Assembly (NCBI GenBank): GCA_034698045.1
Contig: JAQGAU010000457.1
Location: 1-27,894, forward strand
Direction of reading: 5' to 3'
DNA length: 27,894 nucleotides
DNA from: Paramacrobiotus richtersi
Lineage: Eukaryota > Tardigrada > Eutardigrada > Parachela > Macrobiotidae
Part shown: positions 10,702-21,880 of the stretch, piece after piece
Position numbering within the stretch: position 1 is the stretch's first letter
How the letters are laid out: each line of letters starts with the position of its first letter
Translations under genes and position numbers: made by a program
The notes under the pieces: model-generated
The model's database searches: none
The model's input: the letters and a program-made list of their open reading frames with translations, nothing else
Told to the model about the DNA's origin: nothing

Positions 10702-11180
10702 ATATCGTCAGCTTTCGTAATTTTTATATTGTTTGTTCCATTCTTTTATCTGCTAAGAATTTGATGTTCATTAATTGCATAATATAATTATAATTTTTCG
10801 AGTGTTAAATTTGCGTCGTTTCCTATTTCATTTTTAGTTAAAATTTTTGTTGTTTTATTATGAGGAAAAGGGTGCTGTGTGTACGAAAAATGGAGTGCTG
10901 TGGAGCACAAATAAAGTGCATTTTGTTGTTTTGATTTACACAAAAATTAGTGTATTTCATAATCCATTTATGTATGTATTAGCTCTAAAAACGCACAATA
11001 ATTCTTATTATATTTTACTTGTTTGTGATAAAACTTGTGCCTAAATGTGCTGCCAATTTAAGGCCATATTTGCGCACAGGTTGCGTAAAATTTATGGAAA
11101 GAAATCTAATCTGTTTAAATGTTATCTAAAAACAATTTAGCCGCAAGTAATGCGTAAACTAAACCTGAAAAACTGGTGCT
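10702..11180. other. AT-rich spacer; no gene seen
   Basis: Low-complexity AT-rich sequence with a short 65-codon open frame (10847-11044) of no recognisable composition. No match to the duplicated unit was seen. Confidence 0.4.
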
Positions 11181-11640
11181 ATCAGTCTCGGGCTTGTTTT
11201 ATGTTGTTGATTGCTGCGATTTTTGAACAACTGAATACCGATTTAATTAACGCTTGATATACCAGATTAATTAAGCTTATTTAAAATTATGCTTACTTTA
11301 AATCTAATTCACGTAGGGAGACTTTGTTATACTTTTGAATGGGGAGCAGAGATCATGGATAGTAAAATCAGCACTTCTTTTGGGTTGGTTGTCCGCTTGA
11401 GTGCTATTATGACTTCCACGCTGATATCGCGCAAATTGGAAAGAAGCGTAGAATAATGGCACACCGGTTTTGCGCCTTACGTAATGCCTGATGCTATGGT
11501 TGAATGTAAGCAAAAACAGTGCAATTTATCATCCTTTACAGCTTTTTCGCATTACATTTTAACAAATACAGAATTGCCCATTTTTCGGTTACGGGTGTAC
11601 GGTTTCGCACGGCATTTATAGAAGTGGCCTTTGAGTGTTT
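11181..11640 (+). pseudogene. Gene 1 fragment: end of intron C-D and start of exon D
   Basis: Sequence around 11440 (AAGCGTAGAATAATGGCACA) resembles unit 1 near 2000. The start of exon D is recognisable at about 11588-11635 (GGTTTCGCACGGCATTTAT). The acceptor TTTTAG has become TTTTCG, and two bases are missing after CATTTAT, so it cannot be used. Homology ends at about 11640. Together with 9111-9350 this is probably one broken gene 1 copy split by the intervening ~1.8 kb. Confidence 0.55.
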
Positions 11641-12160
11641 GTTTTTGTATTTTATTCCATTAAACTCTTAATGGAATCTCTCTTATTTCTCTTACGGTTA
11701 TGTTAAGATTTTCTTCGTAAAAATGGATGTACAGTGAACCATACAAATGCTATGTAAGCTGAATCACCGTTCCTTGATTTTTCTTTCCAGTAAATTTTCT
11801 TATATATCAAATCAGCAGATTTTAAACACTACAGGAGATAGAGGGCTTGTGCCGTTGTACTACGAATTTCCTAAATAACCTAGAAATAAGTTTTACGGTT
11901 GACGAATGTTTTTGCAAATTGAAAGCTATTTTCAGCAATCTACCTAACTAACCATTTTTTTATTAAAATTACCTCAATCCCAGTTGAATCTATCACACGG
12001 TACATTACGTACTGATAAACCAGGAACAAGAAAACCAATATTCTGCCATATCGGCCCTTTTAATTGCATGCAGGTGGACCAGGGTGGTCCGACCAGCCCA
12101 TGACGTATTAGGCGGTGTATGCCCCTGTTAATCGGCGACAAAGATTGATTAACAAGGAAG

Positions 12161-12335
12161 AGTGTAAATTTTACGTCTTAGGTTTTAAATTTTTTACATT
12201 TTAAATTTGAAGTTGTTTAAATTAGAAAAAAATTTAAGTGGAAAATGTAAGTAAATAAAATTAACTGTCAAATGTAAAAATTTAAGTGTAAATTGTGTAA
12301 ATTTACACTTTAAAAATTCTAAAGTGTAAATTTTA
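12161..12335. repeat. AT-rich insert inside exon A of unit 3, flanked by 13-base direct repeats
   Basis: AGTGTAAATTTTA occurs at 12161-12173 and 12323-12335. Between them lie repeated AAATTTAAGTGTAAA-type words and the perfect palindrome GTGTAAATTTACAC. Units 1 and 2 have only GGGAATTCTC at this point. Replication slippage or a small element insertion are both possible. Confidence 0.6.
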
Positions 12336-13233
12336 AAGTGAAGAAGAAATAAAAAGGCAGAACACGGTAAAGAAAGAGCCAGCTGCTGCCATGAACTCGA
12401 AGCCGACCAAGAAAACCACAGAATCAGAAGATGTGGCAATCGGTGTGCCTGTGCCACAGGACATTTTCAATGCGTACGTCATCGAGCTGATTTCCGCAGC
12501 TTGATCTCAGCAGCTTGCCGGCAGATACGCCGTCCAAGGTATGGTAATACTAATGGTCATTGAAAAATCCATTATTAGAGTCTCGATTAAAATCCTAACC
12601 TGTTAATTTACTTTTAGGTAAGTACTGTAACTACTGTTGGCTTTCTTCAGTTGGCAGGCTGTGCCTAATTAAACTGAGGCGGAACGTGTTGGATGAATCA
12701 TGTTGCAATAACAGAAGTGTTTTAAATACTTAGTTTTAACCACTTAGATATCCTGCCGATATATATATTTAAGATAAGATCTGATCTGAATGACACAGCT
12801 GTTTGCTGGATTTACTGGAAAGTGGTGTAGATCGTAGTACAGCGGCTTAAGCTGCGTTTGGCAAAATCGTTAGGACATTGGTGCCACTAATTAAAGCTAG
12901 ACATTGGCAGTTAATAATACGTTGTAAGATATTTTTTGTTCCGTTGTTCATATGTGTCTAATGTATATTGATTATTTGCCAACAACTGTAACATAAAAGT
13001 AAGAAAATGCTATCCGCAGTGAAGTTATTGTATTTCTTGTAGAACAGACTGTATTTGAGCCGAGGATTCTGGCATTTGATGACCACTTCCATTTCAACTT
13101 CCACTTCAATGCCTTAGGGCTTGGCTTGTAGGTATTTTACGCTGTACTTCGAACGGTTTATCGCCGAAAAACTGAGAAGGTTTTGAACTATAAGATGGAT
13201 TTAGGACCATGGAAAGTATATGACTTCAGTCGG

Positions 13234-13261
13234 GATGGGAAGCATATTTATACTTCCCATC
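13234..13261. repeat. Perfect 9-base hairpin in decayed exon C (unit 3)
   Basis: GATGGGAAG (13234-13242) and CTTCCCATC (13253-13261) flank ten bases. Unit 1 has CCCATGCGATGGGATC here, which is itself a short imperfect palindrome (CCCATGCGATGGG). Template switching at that palindrome could have created the longer arms. Confidence 0.6.
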
Positions 13262-14383
13262 ACGATAAAATCACCGAATCTCCTTCAAGGATACGAAATC
13301 TACGCTGGAGTTGATAAGGAAGTGAACAGCCGTCAACATTCTGGCCGAAAAGTTTTGTGTTCGATTTTGCGTATAGAATATGACATTTTGTGGTAAATTT
13401 GGTTTACGAAATTAAAATTTAACGCTACCTTGCCAAAATCTCTCTCTGCTATTGGCTCATTTGGCTGTTAACACTTCCAGGCTGATATCTATAAAGTACA
13501 AAACAAGAGGAAACGTAGGACAGTGGCATCCGAATTATAAATATCCTTCTAGAACGTCTGGTACTATGGTGCGAATATTTGGAATAATACACTAAAACTT
13601 AACTGTCTTTTAACTTTTTTGCACACCCTTTTAGCGAGTACTTAGTATGTGCGAATTACATTTTTTGTTAATTTTTCGTGTGATTTTTTTTACAGTGCTT
13701 TATTAAACAGCAGCATCTTGTATGATAGCTTTAAATCTTTATTGAGAAAAAGAACGTACTGTATAGAGTGAAACTCTAAAGTAATACTTTGAAAATTATT
13801 GTCAAAATGAATGCACAATTCTGCATTATGAACATACTAATACCACTGTTTATCAAAATAACGTCCCAGTGAAAAGATCAAAATTCAAAAAATAACAATG
13901 AAAAAGGCAAGTAACAGAACTATTTGATCTGAACATCGTTGTAAAATATCAGCACATTGACCAACTTGTGGAATTTTGTGGCGTGTGCCACCGTACTACA
14001 ATTGTTAATGATCAGGCTAACATGACTGCAGAACGACAATAAAAAACTGAAAACGAGCGTTATTGTTCCTTCCTTCTTGTTATGCAAAAACGTATTCCAT
14101 TTACATAAAATTAACAAATTTCTAAAAACTATGACGTAAATTATGCGATCACGTAACTAGCTTTGCAAGATGATGGAAACACATAGAAGCTGTAACACAT
14201 AGGAGCATACAGGTTCGCTAAGCAAAATATCGTTTGACTAAAACATGTGCATTTTTTCCCGTTGCAAAAGTGTTGTCCTCTCGAACCCCTGTGGCAATTA
14301 TCGAACGACCGGCTACCAGTCAAGAACCACTGACACAGCCCGTTTGTAGTGGAACTAAACGATAAGCGAATTTAAGCGAATAA

Positions 14384-15350
14384 ACGAGAACTTATTTTTC
14401 TATACATGTCGTTTATGTTCTGCAGTTTTGGCAGTAAGCTTGGTTCCTGCAGAAATCTGCATATTGTACGAGTAATTTTGACTAGAGCATCAGCATTTCT
14501 TGGTTTGAGATGTTGGACACTCTGTGTCCGTTGTTTGCACTGTTTAGGACAAAAATGTGGAGCGCAGTTCGATATGCTTTAAAGGATATGGCTATGTAAA
14601 TTTTTACAATATTGCAGTCTGTGTGTGAAGTGAAAAGAAACTAAAAATTGTTTTGTAAATCGACCTAATCATCTGCACTTGCTAACGGGTACTGTACGAA
14701 ACAAAAACATATAGTTTCAGTATTTTGACAACTGAAAATTGTTATACATTAACCAAAAACTGTTGTAGCTGTTTGTTTGTTCTGATACAAGCAAATTATG
14801 CTAGTCTGAAAGCGTGCCGATTCGCGTATTCAGAGCTGTCATGCCGCTGCACTACGACTTTCATGCAGATCCAACTAGAACCAACAGATAGCTGCAGAAT
14901 GCGAAACGCAATTAAATGTCACAAGAACCAGCAACCAGCGTAGATTAACATCTACACTTTGATTTTTATTTTCCGAACCCGCACTTGTTTTATCAAACCT
15001 TTGGTCTGGAAACGTGTTACGGGTGATATCCTGTTACTTCCGCCTGTCAATTTTAAAATCCTCTAGCGTGACGAATCTTCACCGTAAAAACAAATGCGCT
15101 GAATCAGCATGTTGGCGCACCAAGAAGCGCACTCAAAAGAGAAAGCCGGTTCACTCCGGTATTTCATGGATATATTTTCGGCATTTTGTCTCTAGATGTA
15201 ACTTGGAAAATCGTCCACTGCTGACCAACCGGCTGCTCAAATGGTGCAGAGATGCTTTTCCAACAAATTAATCAGTCTAAGAAATGCAAGGAATTTTGCT
15301 GTTTGGTGTCTCTACAAAATTTACAGTTAATTAAATCTAATTTTTCTGTA
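14384..15350. other. Unit 3 inter-gene region; no gene assigned
   Basis: Homologous to the other unit flanks. It contains the class 2 motif at 14841-14858 and the MARE-like site. A plus-strand frame (15014-15271) reads KKRTQKRKPVHSG, and related frames are partly open in units 2 and 5 (KKCTLKRKPVLS, EKCTQKRKPVHS), but they are broken in units 1 and 4. Confidence 0.45.
15098..15109. promoter_or_regulatory. Maf-recognition-element-like palindrome GCTGAATCAGCA (unit 3)
   Basis: Same 12 bases as the unit 2 site, in the same position between gene 1 and Maf, within flanks that differ at several bases. Confidence 0.35.
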
Positions 15351-16640
15351 ACGTACGATTACTGTGGCAAATTCAGGCAAAACAGCCCATATCTCGATAC
15401 TGTAGTGATAAAAAGCGGAAACGAAGTGGCCGATTCATGCCTAGAAGTACAAGACTTAGTTATGTCGGATAGAATCATAACATACAAGCTACATTTTTCA
15501 GTAACGCGTTTATCTGTTAAAAAATACATTCTGGCAAAAATTATCGAAAGCCCTTTAATTTTATTGTTTGACGATGAAAAAAGAATTTTCTGGTCAGTTC
15601 ATACAGTATTTTGTTTAACCAAAGCAAGGAAGTTTGGAACGATGGGAACACTGTGCCTCTGTACTACGACAATCACTGACGCATGCCATGTCCAGCCTCT
15701 TACTCAAAGTCAACATGATCAAACGCCGTTTGGTGAATGTTTGCAAGGTACTCGCTTCCACATCTTATTCCATTTCCGGTGAACTTGAAAATGTTCTGGA
15801 GTGTTTCTTCTAGCTTGCAAACAAGACCAAAAACCATACTGTTCGATTTATTGTGAAAGTTTTGGAGATAAACAGCGGTGTTAACCTTAAAAACCTTTGA
15901 TTTATTGAGTGACTGTTTTCTTCCCTTTTTAAAAATGACGCACGTGTGTAAGTCGTTAATGTGTCTTTTTTAACGGAAATGTCTCCGCCTGTCGGCAGAC
16001 TGTTTCTGGATCGCACGTGCTGGCACGGCACGTGGTAGCAAACCTAACACTACTACAGACTTTGAAATAACCGAAAATAAGTGATCGGTCTGTTTTGTCT
16101 ATAACGTGCGTTTGGACAAATTCAGGCAATACTGCTTAACGATACTGCAGTGATAAAAGGCGGAAACGAAGTGACCGATTTCATGCCTATAAAGTTATGC
16201 CGAATACAGTTGTATCTAACAATAAGCCACATTTTTCAATGACGCGTTTATCTGTTTACTAGTACATTCTGCAAAACATATCGGAAGCCCTGTGATTTTA
16301 TTGTTTGATGATATGTCGATGAAAAATGAATTTTCTTGTTAGTTCATACAGAATTTTGATAACCAAAGCAAGGACGTGTGTACTAACGTGACCCGGGTTA
16401 CGTTAGGGAAGTGTTGTTATGTGCATTATGTGCCTCTGTACTACGACAATCGCTGACGGTTACCATGCCCATTCTTTTACGCAAAGTCAACATAATAATC
16501 AACAATAAAACATACCACAATAAACATACACAAAGCATAATAACAACAGTCAACCTTTGGTCACTAAGATCGCATAAGCCTGCCGGAGAAGTTTGCAGAG
16601 AATTCTCGCGATATTAGCAGTCCTTTAAATAACCCAGAAT
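15351..16640. repeat. Internal duplication in unit 3 (about 0.75 kb, two diverged copies)
   Basis: The stretch with AAATTCAGGCAAAACAGCC, AAGCGGAAACGAAGTGGCCG, the class 3 motif and the inter-gene core occurs at about 15360-15840 and again at about 16115-16510. The class 3 motifs are 776 bases apart. The first copy ends at AATAACCGAAAATAAGTGA, after which the sequence jumps back. The second copy's core is cut short by A-rich sequence at about 16500-16555. Confidence 0.7.
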
Positions 16641-16977
16641 AAATGAGCATAAACTGGTGAATAGCCTAGAATCAGAGTAGAATGGAGAATGTGTGCAAAG
16701 TGATAGGATCCAGGTGCAAATGCAAAAAACATATAATTTCCAAACAAAAACCAAACCAGAAAATAATGAACAAATATTTTCCGAACAGCATAATATTTCT
16801 TTAAAACCTCGTAAAAGTCTTCCACCGAGTAAACCATATCATAGAAAACCAATCTTTTGCAAACAAGAGTTTGTAAGCTGCTTTCTTCAGAAACAAAAAC
16901 AATTTGAGAAAGAATTCCCCAAACATTCCCAACATTGTTTCCGCCGGTGACCTTTATTCGGAAAGAATTGATGATCA

Positions 16978-17206
16978 TCATTCCTTGGCAGGATGCGTAA
17001 TAGGGGAAATGCTGGCATTATTCTCCCGTTCCCTCGTCGCTTCCAGATTATTCCCGTTATGCCTGTGCGTCCGCATGACTCCTCCATTGGGCAGCTGCAG
17101 CGCCGCATTGGTCGGCGGAATCGTGTTGACATAGGTGTGTTTGGGCGGCGAGAGTCCATTCTGCAGTGGAGAGAGAGTCCATTCGGCACTGGCGCTGATA
17201 GGCGTC
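16978..17206 (-). pseudogene. Maf fragment, unit 3: end of zipper and C-terminus
   Basis: Minus strand from 17206 reads DAYQRQC, the last zipper heptad. A small repeat of GAATGGACTCTC then shifts the frame, after which LQNGLSPPKHTYVNTIPPTN, LEATRERENN and SPITHPAKE run to a stop at 16978-16980. The basic region and most of the zipper are missing. At 17206/17207 the sequence changes directly to gene 1 intron D-E of the next unit. Its C-terminus retains the base that unit 5 lacks. Confidence 0.85.
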
Positions 17207-17977
17207 TTTTGTTGTGTTTGTACCTTACTGTATTAAACAGCAACATCTTTTATGATAGAGTTGTGTCTTTGTTGAGAAAAAGAACGTATCGGTATGTAGG
17301 GAAACTCCAAACAAATATTTCTTCCAAACTGTCAAAGTGAAATTCTAAATCGCGAAAACTGTAATACCGCTGTTTTATCTAGACAACGTCAAAATGGAGA
17401 CACGAAAATTCATAAGGAGATAATTAAACGAAAAAAAGCAACTAATGCAAGTCATACAATTATTTTTCGTTTGAACGAATATGTTCGTGAAGTATCAGCA
17501 CAATTTGGCCGACGGGAAAAATTGTGGCGTGTGCCGCCGTGCTACAGTTGTTAACGATGGTGCTGACTACTCATATTCATGCATCTATGCTTATATCAGC
17601 TCTGCTGTAATAGATCAGCTGAAAAGTTCATGAATTCGCGGTAATAAAAGGAACTGAAAACGATCGCTATTATTCCTTGCTTCATGTTTCAGGACAGCGA
17701 GTTTATTGATTTAAAATTAGCAAATGTAGAAGTGTAAATTATACATCACATGACTAGTATGCAAGGCTTTGGAAGCACATTGTACGTTTAACACACAGGT
17801 TAACTTACAGTTCTCGCTGAGGTGGCGTTGGATGCTACACTGAGCAAAATACCGTTTGGCTGAAATAATGCTATGTGCGTTTCTTCCGTTCCAGAAGGGT
17901 CCTCTCGAACTCCTGTGGAAATTCTCGATAGACCGGCTACCATTCAAGAATCACTGGCACAACTCGTTGTTGTGTGA
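17207..17977 (+). pseudogene. Gene 1, unit 4: intron D-E and last exon only
   Basis: Begins inside intron D-E (TATTAAACAGCAACATCTTTT matches unit 1 near 2550), fused to the truncated Maf of unit 3. The last exon (17895-17977) keeps a CCAG acceptor, lost three bases in frame at its start (AAGTGTTGTCC to AAGGGTCC) and stops early at TGA 17975-17977, removing the usual VELDGLSE end. With exons A-D absent it cannot encode the protein. Confidence 0.8.
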
Positions 17978-18900
17978 CGTCAAGCGAATGAACGAGAAAA
18001 TTTAATGGTCTTGAATACATCTCGTTCATGTTCTGCAGTTTGGCAGTCAGCTTAGTTTCCTGCAGAAACTTGCATGTTATGTGAGTTACTGACCAGTGCA
18101 TCAGTATATTTCTTGGTTGCACATGTTCGACGTTCTCTGTCCGTTGTTCCCACTGTTTGGGACAAACTGTGGAACAACAGACGCACAGTTTGTAAAAGGT
18201 TGTAATGGTAATAGTTTGTAATAATCCTTGACTATGACAGACGAGTTCGATATGTTTCCACGAGTATGGCTGCGTCAAGTATTTGTAAATTAAATACTGT
18301 ATGTGAAATAAAAAGAAATCAAAAAAATTGTTTTATAAATCGACATATAATTGCTAACTAGTGCTGAGGCAATGCAGAAGAAAAATTGTATCGGTAGTTC
18401 GAAAACTGGAAACTGTTGTTCAACAGCCAAAAGGTTCGTTGCTGTTGATTTAAACTAAGCAGCTCTGAACTAAGTTTTTTATCTAACGTAAGGTGATCTT
18501 ACCGCATGTCGTATGCGTTGTCTGAATCTCGGGACGTGCCACTGTACTACGACTTTCACGTACATATATTCACAACTAGTATAACCAACCTGGAATCGTT
18601 TAATTAACAATAATAAGTGTTTAATTAATGACTTTAGTCTGCAAACGTATTCCACGTGACCCGTACAACATCGATGACACATCCCCGAATAATCCGTGTG
18701 ATATCCTGTTACTTTCGCCTGTTGATTTTGAAATCACTCTCCCATGACGAATCTTCTTCGTAAAAACAAATCAGCTGAATCAGTATTTTGGCGCACCACT
18801 CAAAAGAGAAAACCCGTTCATTCCTGTTTTTCTTGAATGTATTCCTGCCTCTCGATTTTGACTTGGCAATTAATCATCCGCTGTTGACCCACGACAAATC
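17978..18900. other. Unit 4 3' flank; no gene seen
   Basis: Same order of signals as the other units: AATAAA near 18305, class 2 motif at 18535-18557, a degenerate ACGTGG repeat at about 18650 and a MARE-like half at 18774-18783. Frames are short and inconsistent with those of other units. Confidence 0.5.
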
Positions 18901-20870
18901 AAATGTTACAGTTATTTAAATCTATTTTTTTCTGGGACGTACCAGAACTGGGGCAAATTCAGGCAAAACATCCCATAACGATGCTGTACGTAGTGATGAA
19001 AAGCGGAACTGTTATACAATTACAATTACTTACTTACAATTACTATTTCAATACCGCGTTGATCTGCTCACGGATACATTCCGCAAAAATTACCAAAAGC
19101 TTTTTGAGTTATTCCATGGCGATAAAAAAAGAAATTTCAAGTAATTTCATGCAGAATTTTGTTGAAAGGGCATGAGCTATGGACAAATGTGGCAGATGTG
19201 CCACTGTACTACGACAATCACTATCAGGTGTCATGTCCATTGCCTTACGCAAAGAATCAACAAAATTCAACGCTGTTTGGTGAATATTGTGAATATTGAC
19301 CCTTCCATACGCGTTAGACCTTAGAAATATTCCGGAATGTTTGTACTAACTTGCTAACAAGACCAAACGCCATCCATAAACGCAGTTGTAACAAAACGGT
19401 AATCTCTTCGTGAAAATAATAAAACCGCATGAAAAACACACAGGAAACCATGCATAAAAATAAGCCTGCCAGGGAAGTTTACACACAATTCCTGTGAGAT
19501 TAGCCCAAATAACAGAAAATAAGTGAGCGCAAACTGGTGAATATTCCGAAAGGAGAGGCATGCAAAAAGTGATAGGGACCAGGTGCAAATGCAAAGAAAG
19601 GTATAATTTCTAAACAAATACCAAACCAGAAAATAATGTAAAATTTTTTCCCAGCAGAACAATATTTTCATTTAAAATCTCGTAAAATTTTTCCATCGAA
19701 TACACCGTAGCACAGTAAACCAATCTTTTCATACAAAAATTCTCAAACTGCTTTCTTAAAAAAATCAAAATAGCTGCAGGAAAGATTCCCCAAACATTCC
19801 CAACAGAGTTTCCGCCGCCGCCGGTGACCTTTATGCGGGAAAAGTTATATATAAAAAGATACTTACAAATTATGGTTTTTTTTGGACTGTGTTTAGCCAT
19901 TTTTGGTGATTTTTGACATGGCGGAGCGGACAACTCAAATGATGCAAGGCAAAACCGTCTATAAAGATACTGTAGTGATATTAAAAAGCGGCAACGAAGC
20001 GGCTGATTACATGCCTTCAAGTACTGCCGAACACAATTACATACACATATAAGCCACATTTTTCATTTTTCAACAACGAGTTTATCTGCATACTAATACA
20101 TACGTTAAGCCATAATTATCGAAAGCCCTTTGATTTTATTGTTTGCCCATGAAAAAAGAAGTTTTCTGGTAGCTCGTACAAGATTTTGTCTAACCGAAGC
20201 AAGGACTTGTCTAGCTAGCGACTATTGTGCCTCTGTACTACGAAATCGCTGACAGGTGCCATAAGTTATGTCTTTTCTCTTACGCAGAGTCAACATAATC
20301 GCACGCCGTTCGCTGAATATCTGCAAGGTACTCTCTTCCACATCTTATTCCAGTGAACTTCAAATTATTTTGGAGCGTTTCTTCAAGCTTGCTAACAAGA
20401 CTAAAACCCATACATAAAGAGAGTCGTAACAGAACAGTACGTGATCCTTGTTGAAAATAATAAAAAACACATAAGAATAAGCTTGCCCGTTGCAGGAGAA
20501 ATTCACAGAGAATTCCCGCGAGATTATCAGTCCTCCAAATAACCGAAAATAAATGAGCGGAACTGGTGAATAATCGAAAAAAGGAGAGGTATTCAAAGTG
20601 ATGGGTAGGAACAGGTGGCAGATCCAAAAAGGATATAATTTTCAAACCAAAAGCAAACCAGGAAATAATATGAATTTGTTTCCAAGCAGCATAATACGTT
20701 TTTTAAAATCTTGTAAACTTTTTCACCGAGTAAACCGTAAGAAAGAAAACCACGCCTTCCGAACAAAACTTCCTAAGGTGCTTTCCTCAAAAAATCAAAA
20801 TAACTCCAGAAAAATCTCCCAAATATTCCAACATAGTTTTCGCTGGTGACCTTTATCAGGAAACAGATTA
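18901..20870. repeat. Internal duplication in unit 4 (about 1 kb, two copies)
   Basis: Copy 1 is about 18901-19850 and copy 2 about 19930-20870. Each runs from GCAAATTCAGGC- or ACTCAAAT-type sequence through AAGCGG, the class 3 motif (19198-19219 and 20227-20246), the inter-gene core, the T-rich flank and GGTGACCTTTAT. Class 3 motifs are 1,029 bases apart. Only copy 2 continues into Maf. The first copy's core is damaged; the second keeps the ATG and GT edges. Confidence 0.7.
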
Positions 20871-20877
20871 TGGACAA

Positions 20878-21363
20878 TTATTCATTAGTAACACACGTAA
20901 TCGGTGAACTACCGCCATCATTATATCGCGTTTCCTCCAAATTATTCCCGTTATGCCTGGGAGTTCGCATGACCCATCCATTGGGCAGTTGCAGCGCCGC
21001 AGTGGACGGCACAATCGTGTTGACATAGACGTGTTTGGGCGGCGAGAGTCCGTTCTGCAGTTGTTCGCACTGGCGCTGATAGGCATCCCGCTGTTTGCAC
21101 ACTTCATCCACCTGCCGACGTAGGTGATTCATCTCGTTCTGGAGAATTCGGTTTTAAGTTTCCAGGTCGTGACCCTGTTACATCCGCTTGGAGCGGCAGT
21201 TATGAGCGTAGCCGCGATTTTTCAGTGTCCCCAGCTTGTGCTTGAGATGGGTGATTTCGTCGCGTTGGCAACCGTGGAAGCGACTGTTAGTTCGCGTACT
21301 GAGAGGCCGACCGGTTCATTCTCCCCAACCACTTCCGGTAGCATCTTGCGCTCCTGAGTGACG
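20878..21363 (-). pseudogene. Maf, unit 4: full-length exon, disabled
   Basis: The minus strand retains [16 protein letters not shown] at the start and [19 protein letters not shown] in the zipper, then VMRTPRHNGNNLEETR and SPITCVTNE to a stop at 20878-20880. Lesions: the acceptor TTTGCAG is now TTTGTGA; one base is missing in REL-N (GAACTCAACAAACGC to GAACTAACAGTCGC); the basic region reads KHKLG where unit 5 has KQKRR; stops replace a Gln after KRM and a Gln after LET. It is a clear pseudogene, but its C-terminal frame agrees with units 2 and 3. Confidence 0.9.
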
Positions 21364-21459
21364 GATCACAAAGACACGAGCAGATATATAGACGTACATA
21401 CATGTAGATAGATGGAATACGAACAATTTGTGATACGTAGTTCAAACTCAACACCATTA

Positions 21460-21622
21460 GAGGTGGCAAAACTAAAACTCACTTCGCTTGAAATTTTAGC
21501 GACTAAAAATCCTTTCACTAAAATTTTTAACGACTAAATTTCGCTTCGTAAAAGCTTTAGTTTTCGCAAAAGTTAACCATGGCTAAGGACTAATTAGTGA
21601 ACTAATTTAGTTTTGCCACCTC
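21460..21622. mobile_element. 163-base MITE-like element with perfect 17-base terminal inverted repeats and TA flanks
   Basis: GAGGTGGCAAAACTAAA at the left end is the exact reverse complement of TTTAGTTTTGCCACCTC at the right end, with TA on both outer sides (21458-21459 and 21623-21624). The interior has several ACTAAA/TTTAG words that suggest fold-back. In unit 5 the homologous sequence (TTCAGCACCACCCGATCG, about 26800) passes straight through, an empty site. There is no coding capacity. TA flanks fit Tc1/mariner-type mobilisation. Confidence 0.85.
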
Positions 21623-21880
21623 TATTGTAAGTTACACCGTCCGATCGAACCCATTACACATACCCGGTGTTTTGTTGTGTATATTTGATTCATATAGTTT
21701 AATATGTTTAGGTTTAGGCTTAATATGCTTATGTTTAGGTCGGGCTAGCACAAATTTTGCTCTCCACGCCCGTTTGGAACAGTTTTCTATTGAAATAATT
21801 TGCTGTTGAACGTTTTTCTGGTCGTCGAAGCTAGGTAATGGATAATCTGCACAAACGTTTTTAGCCGTTTCAGTCTCGTA
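21623..21880. other. Maf upstream region, unit 4 copy
   Basis: Matches unit 5 at 26805-27020: CCGATCGAACCCAT, GGCTAG, CGTTTGGAAC and TTTTTAGC occur in the same order. It includes a short TTTAGG-rich stretch (21707-21740). No exon is evident. Confidence 0.5.

Larger units (their letters stand above)
12074..14383 (+). pseudogene. Gene 1, unit 3: decayed copy without exon D
   Basis: Recognisable parts are exon A (12074-12538), B (13043-13131), C (from 13195 to 13313) and the last exon (14268-14383). Exon A is interrupted by an AT-rich insert and shifted frames. Exon B has a TTCCACTTCAA duplication and a stop at 13115-13117. Exon C carries an inverted repeat insertion, and its donor GTAAGC has become ATAAGG. 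Exon D is absent: intron C-D passes near 13640 into sequence matching unit 1 after 2480. The last exon's acceptor has changed from TTGCAG to TTGCAA, and an extra T after CCCGTT shifts the frame. Multiple independent lesions make this the most decayed long copy. Confidence 0.8.

Noticed and set aside
15014-15271. 85-codon frame with KKRTQKRKPVHSG, partly open in units 2 and 5
   Set aside because: Broken in units 1 and 4, with no splice context or recognised motif; kept only as a note in the flank entry.
21707-21740. Telomere-like TTTAGG stretch
   Set aside because: Only three imperfect copies, matched by diverged sequence in unit 5, so it is not an interstitial telomere.
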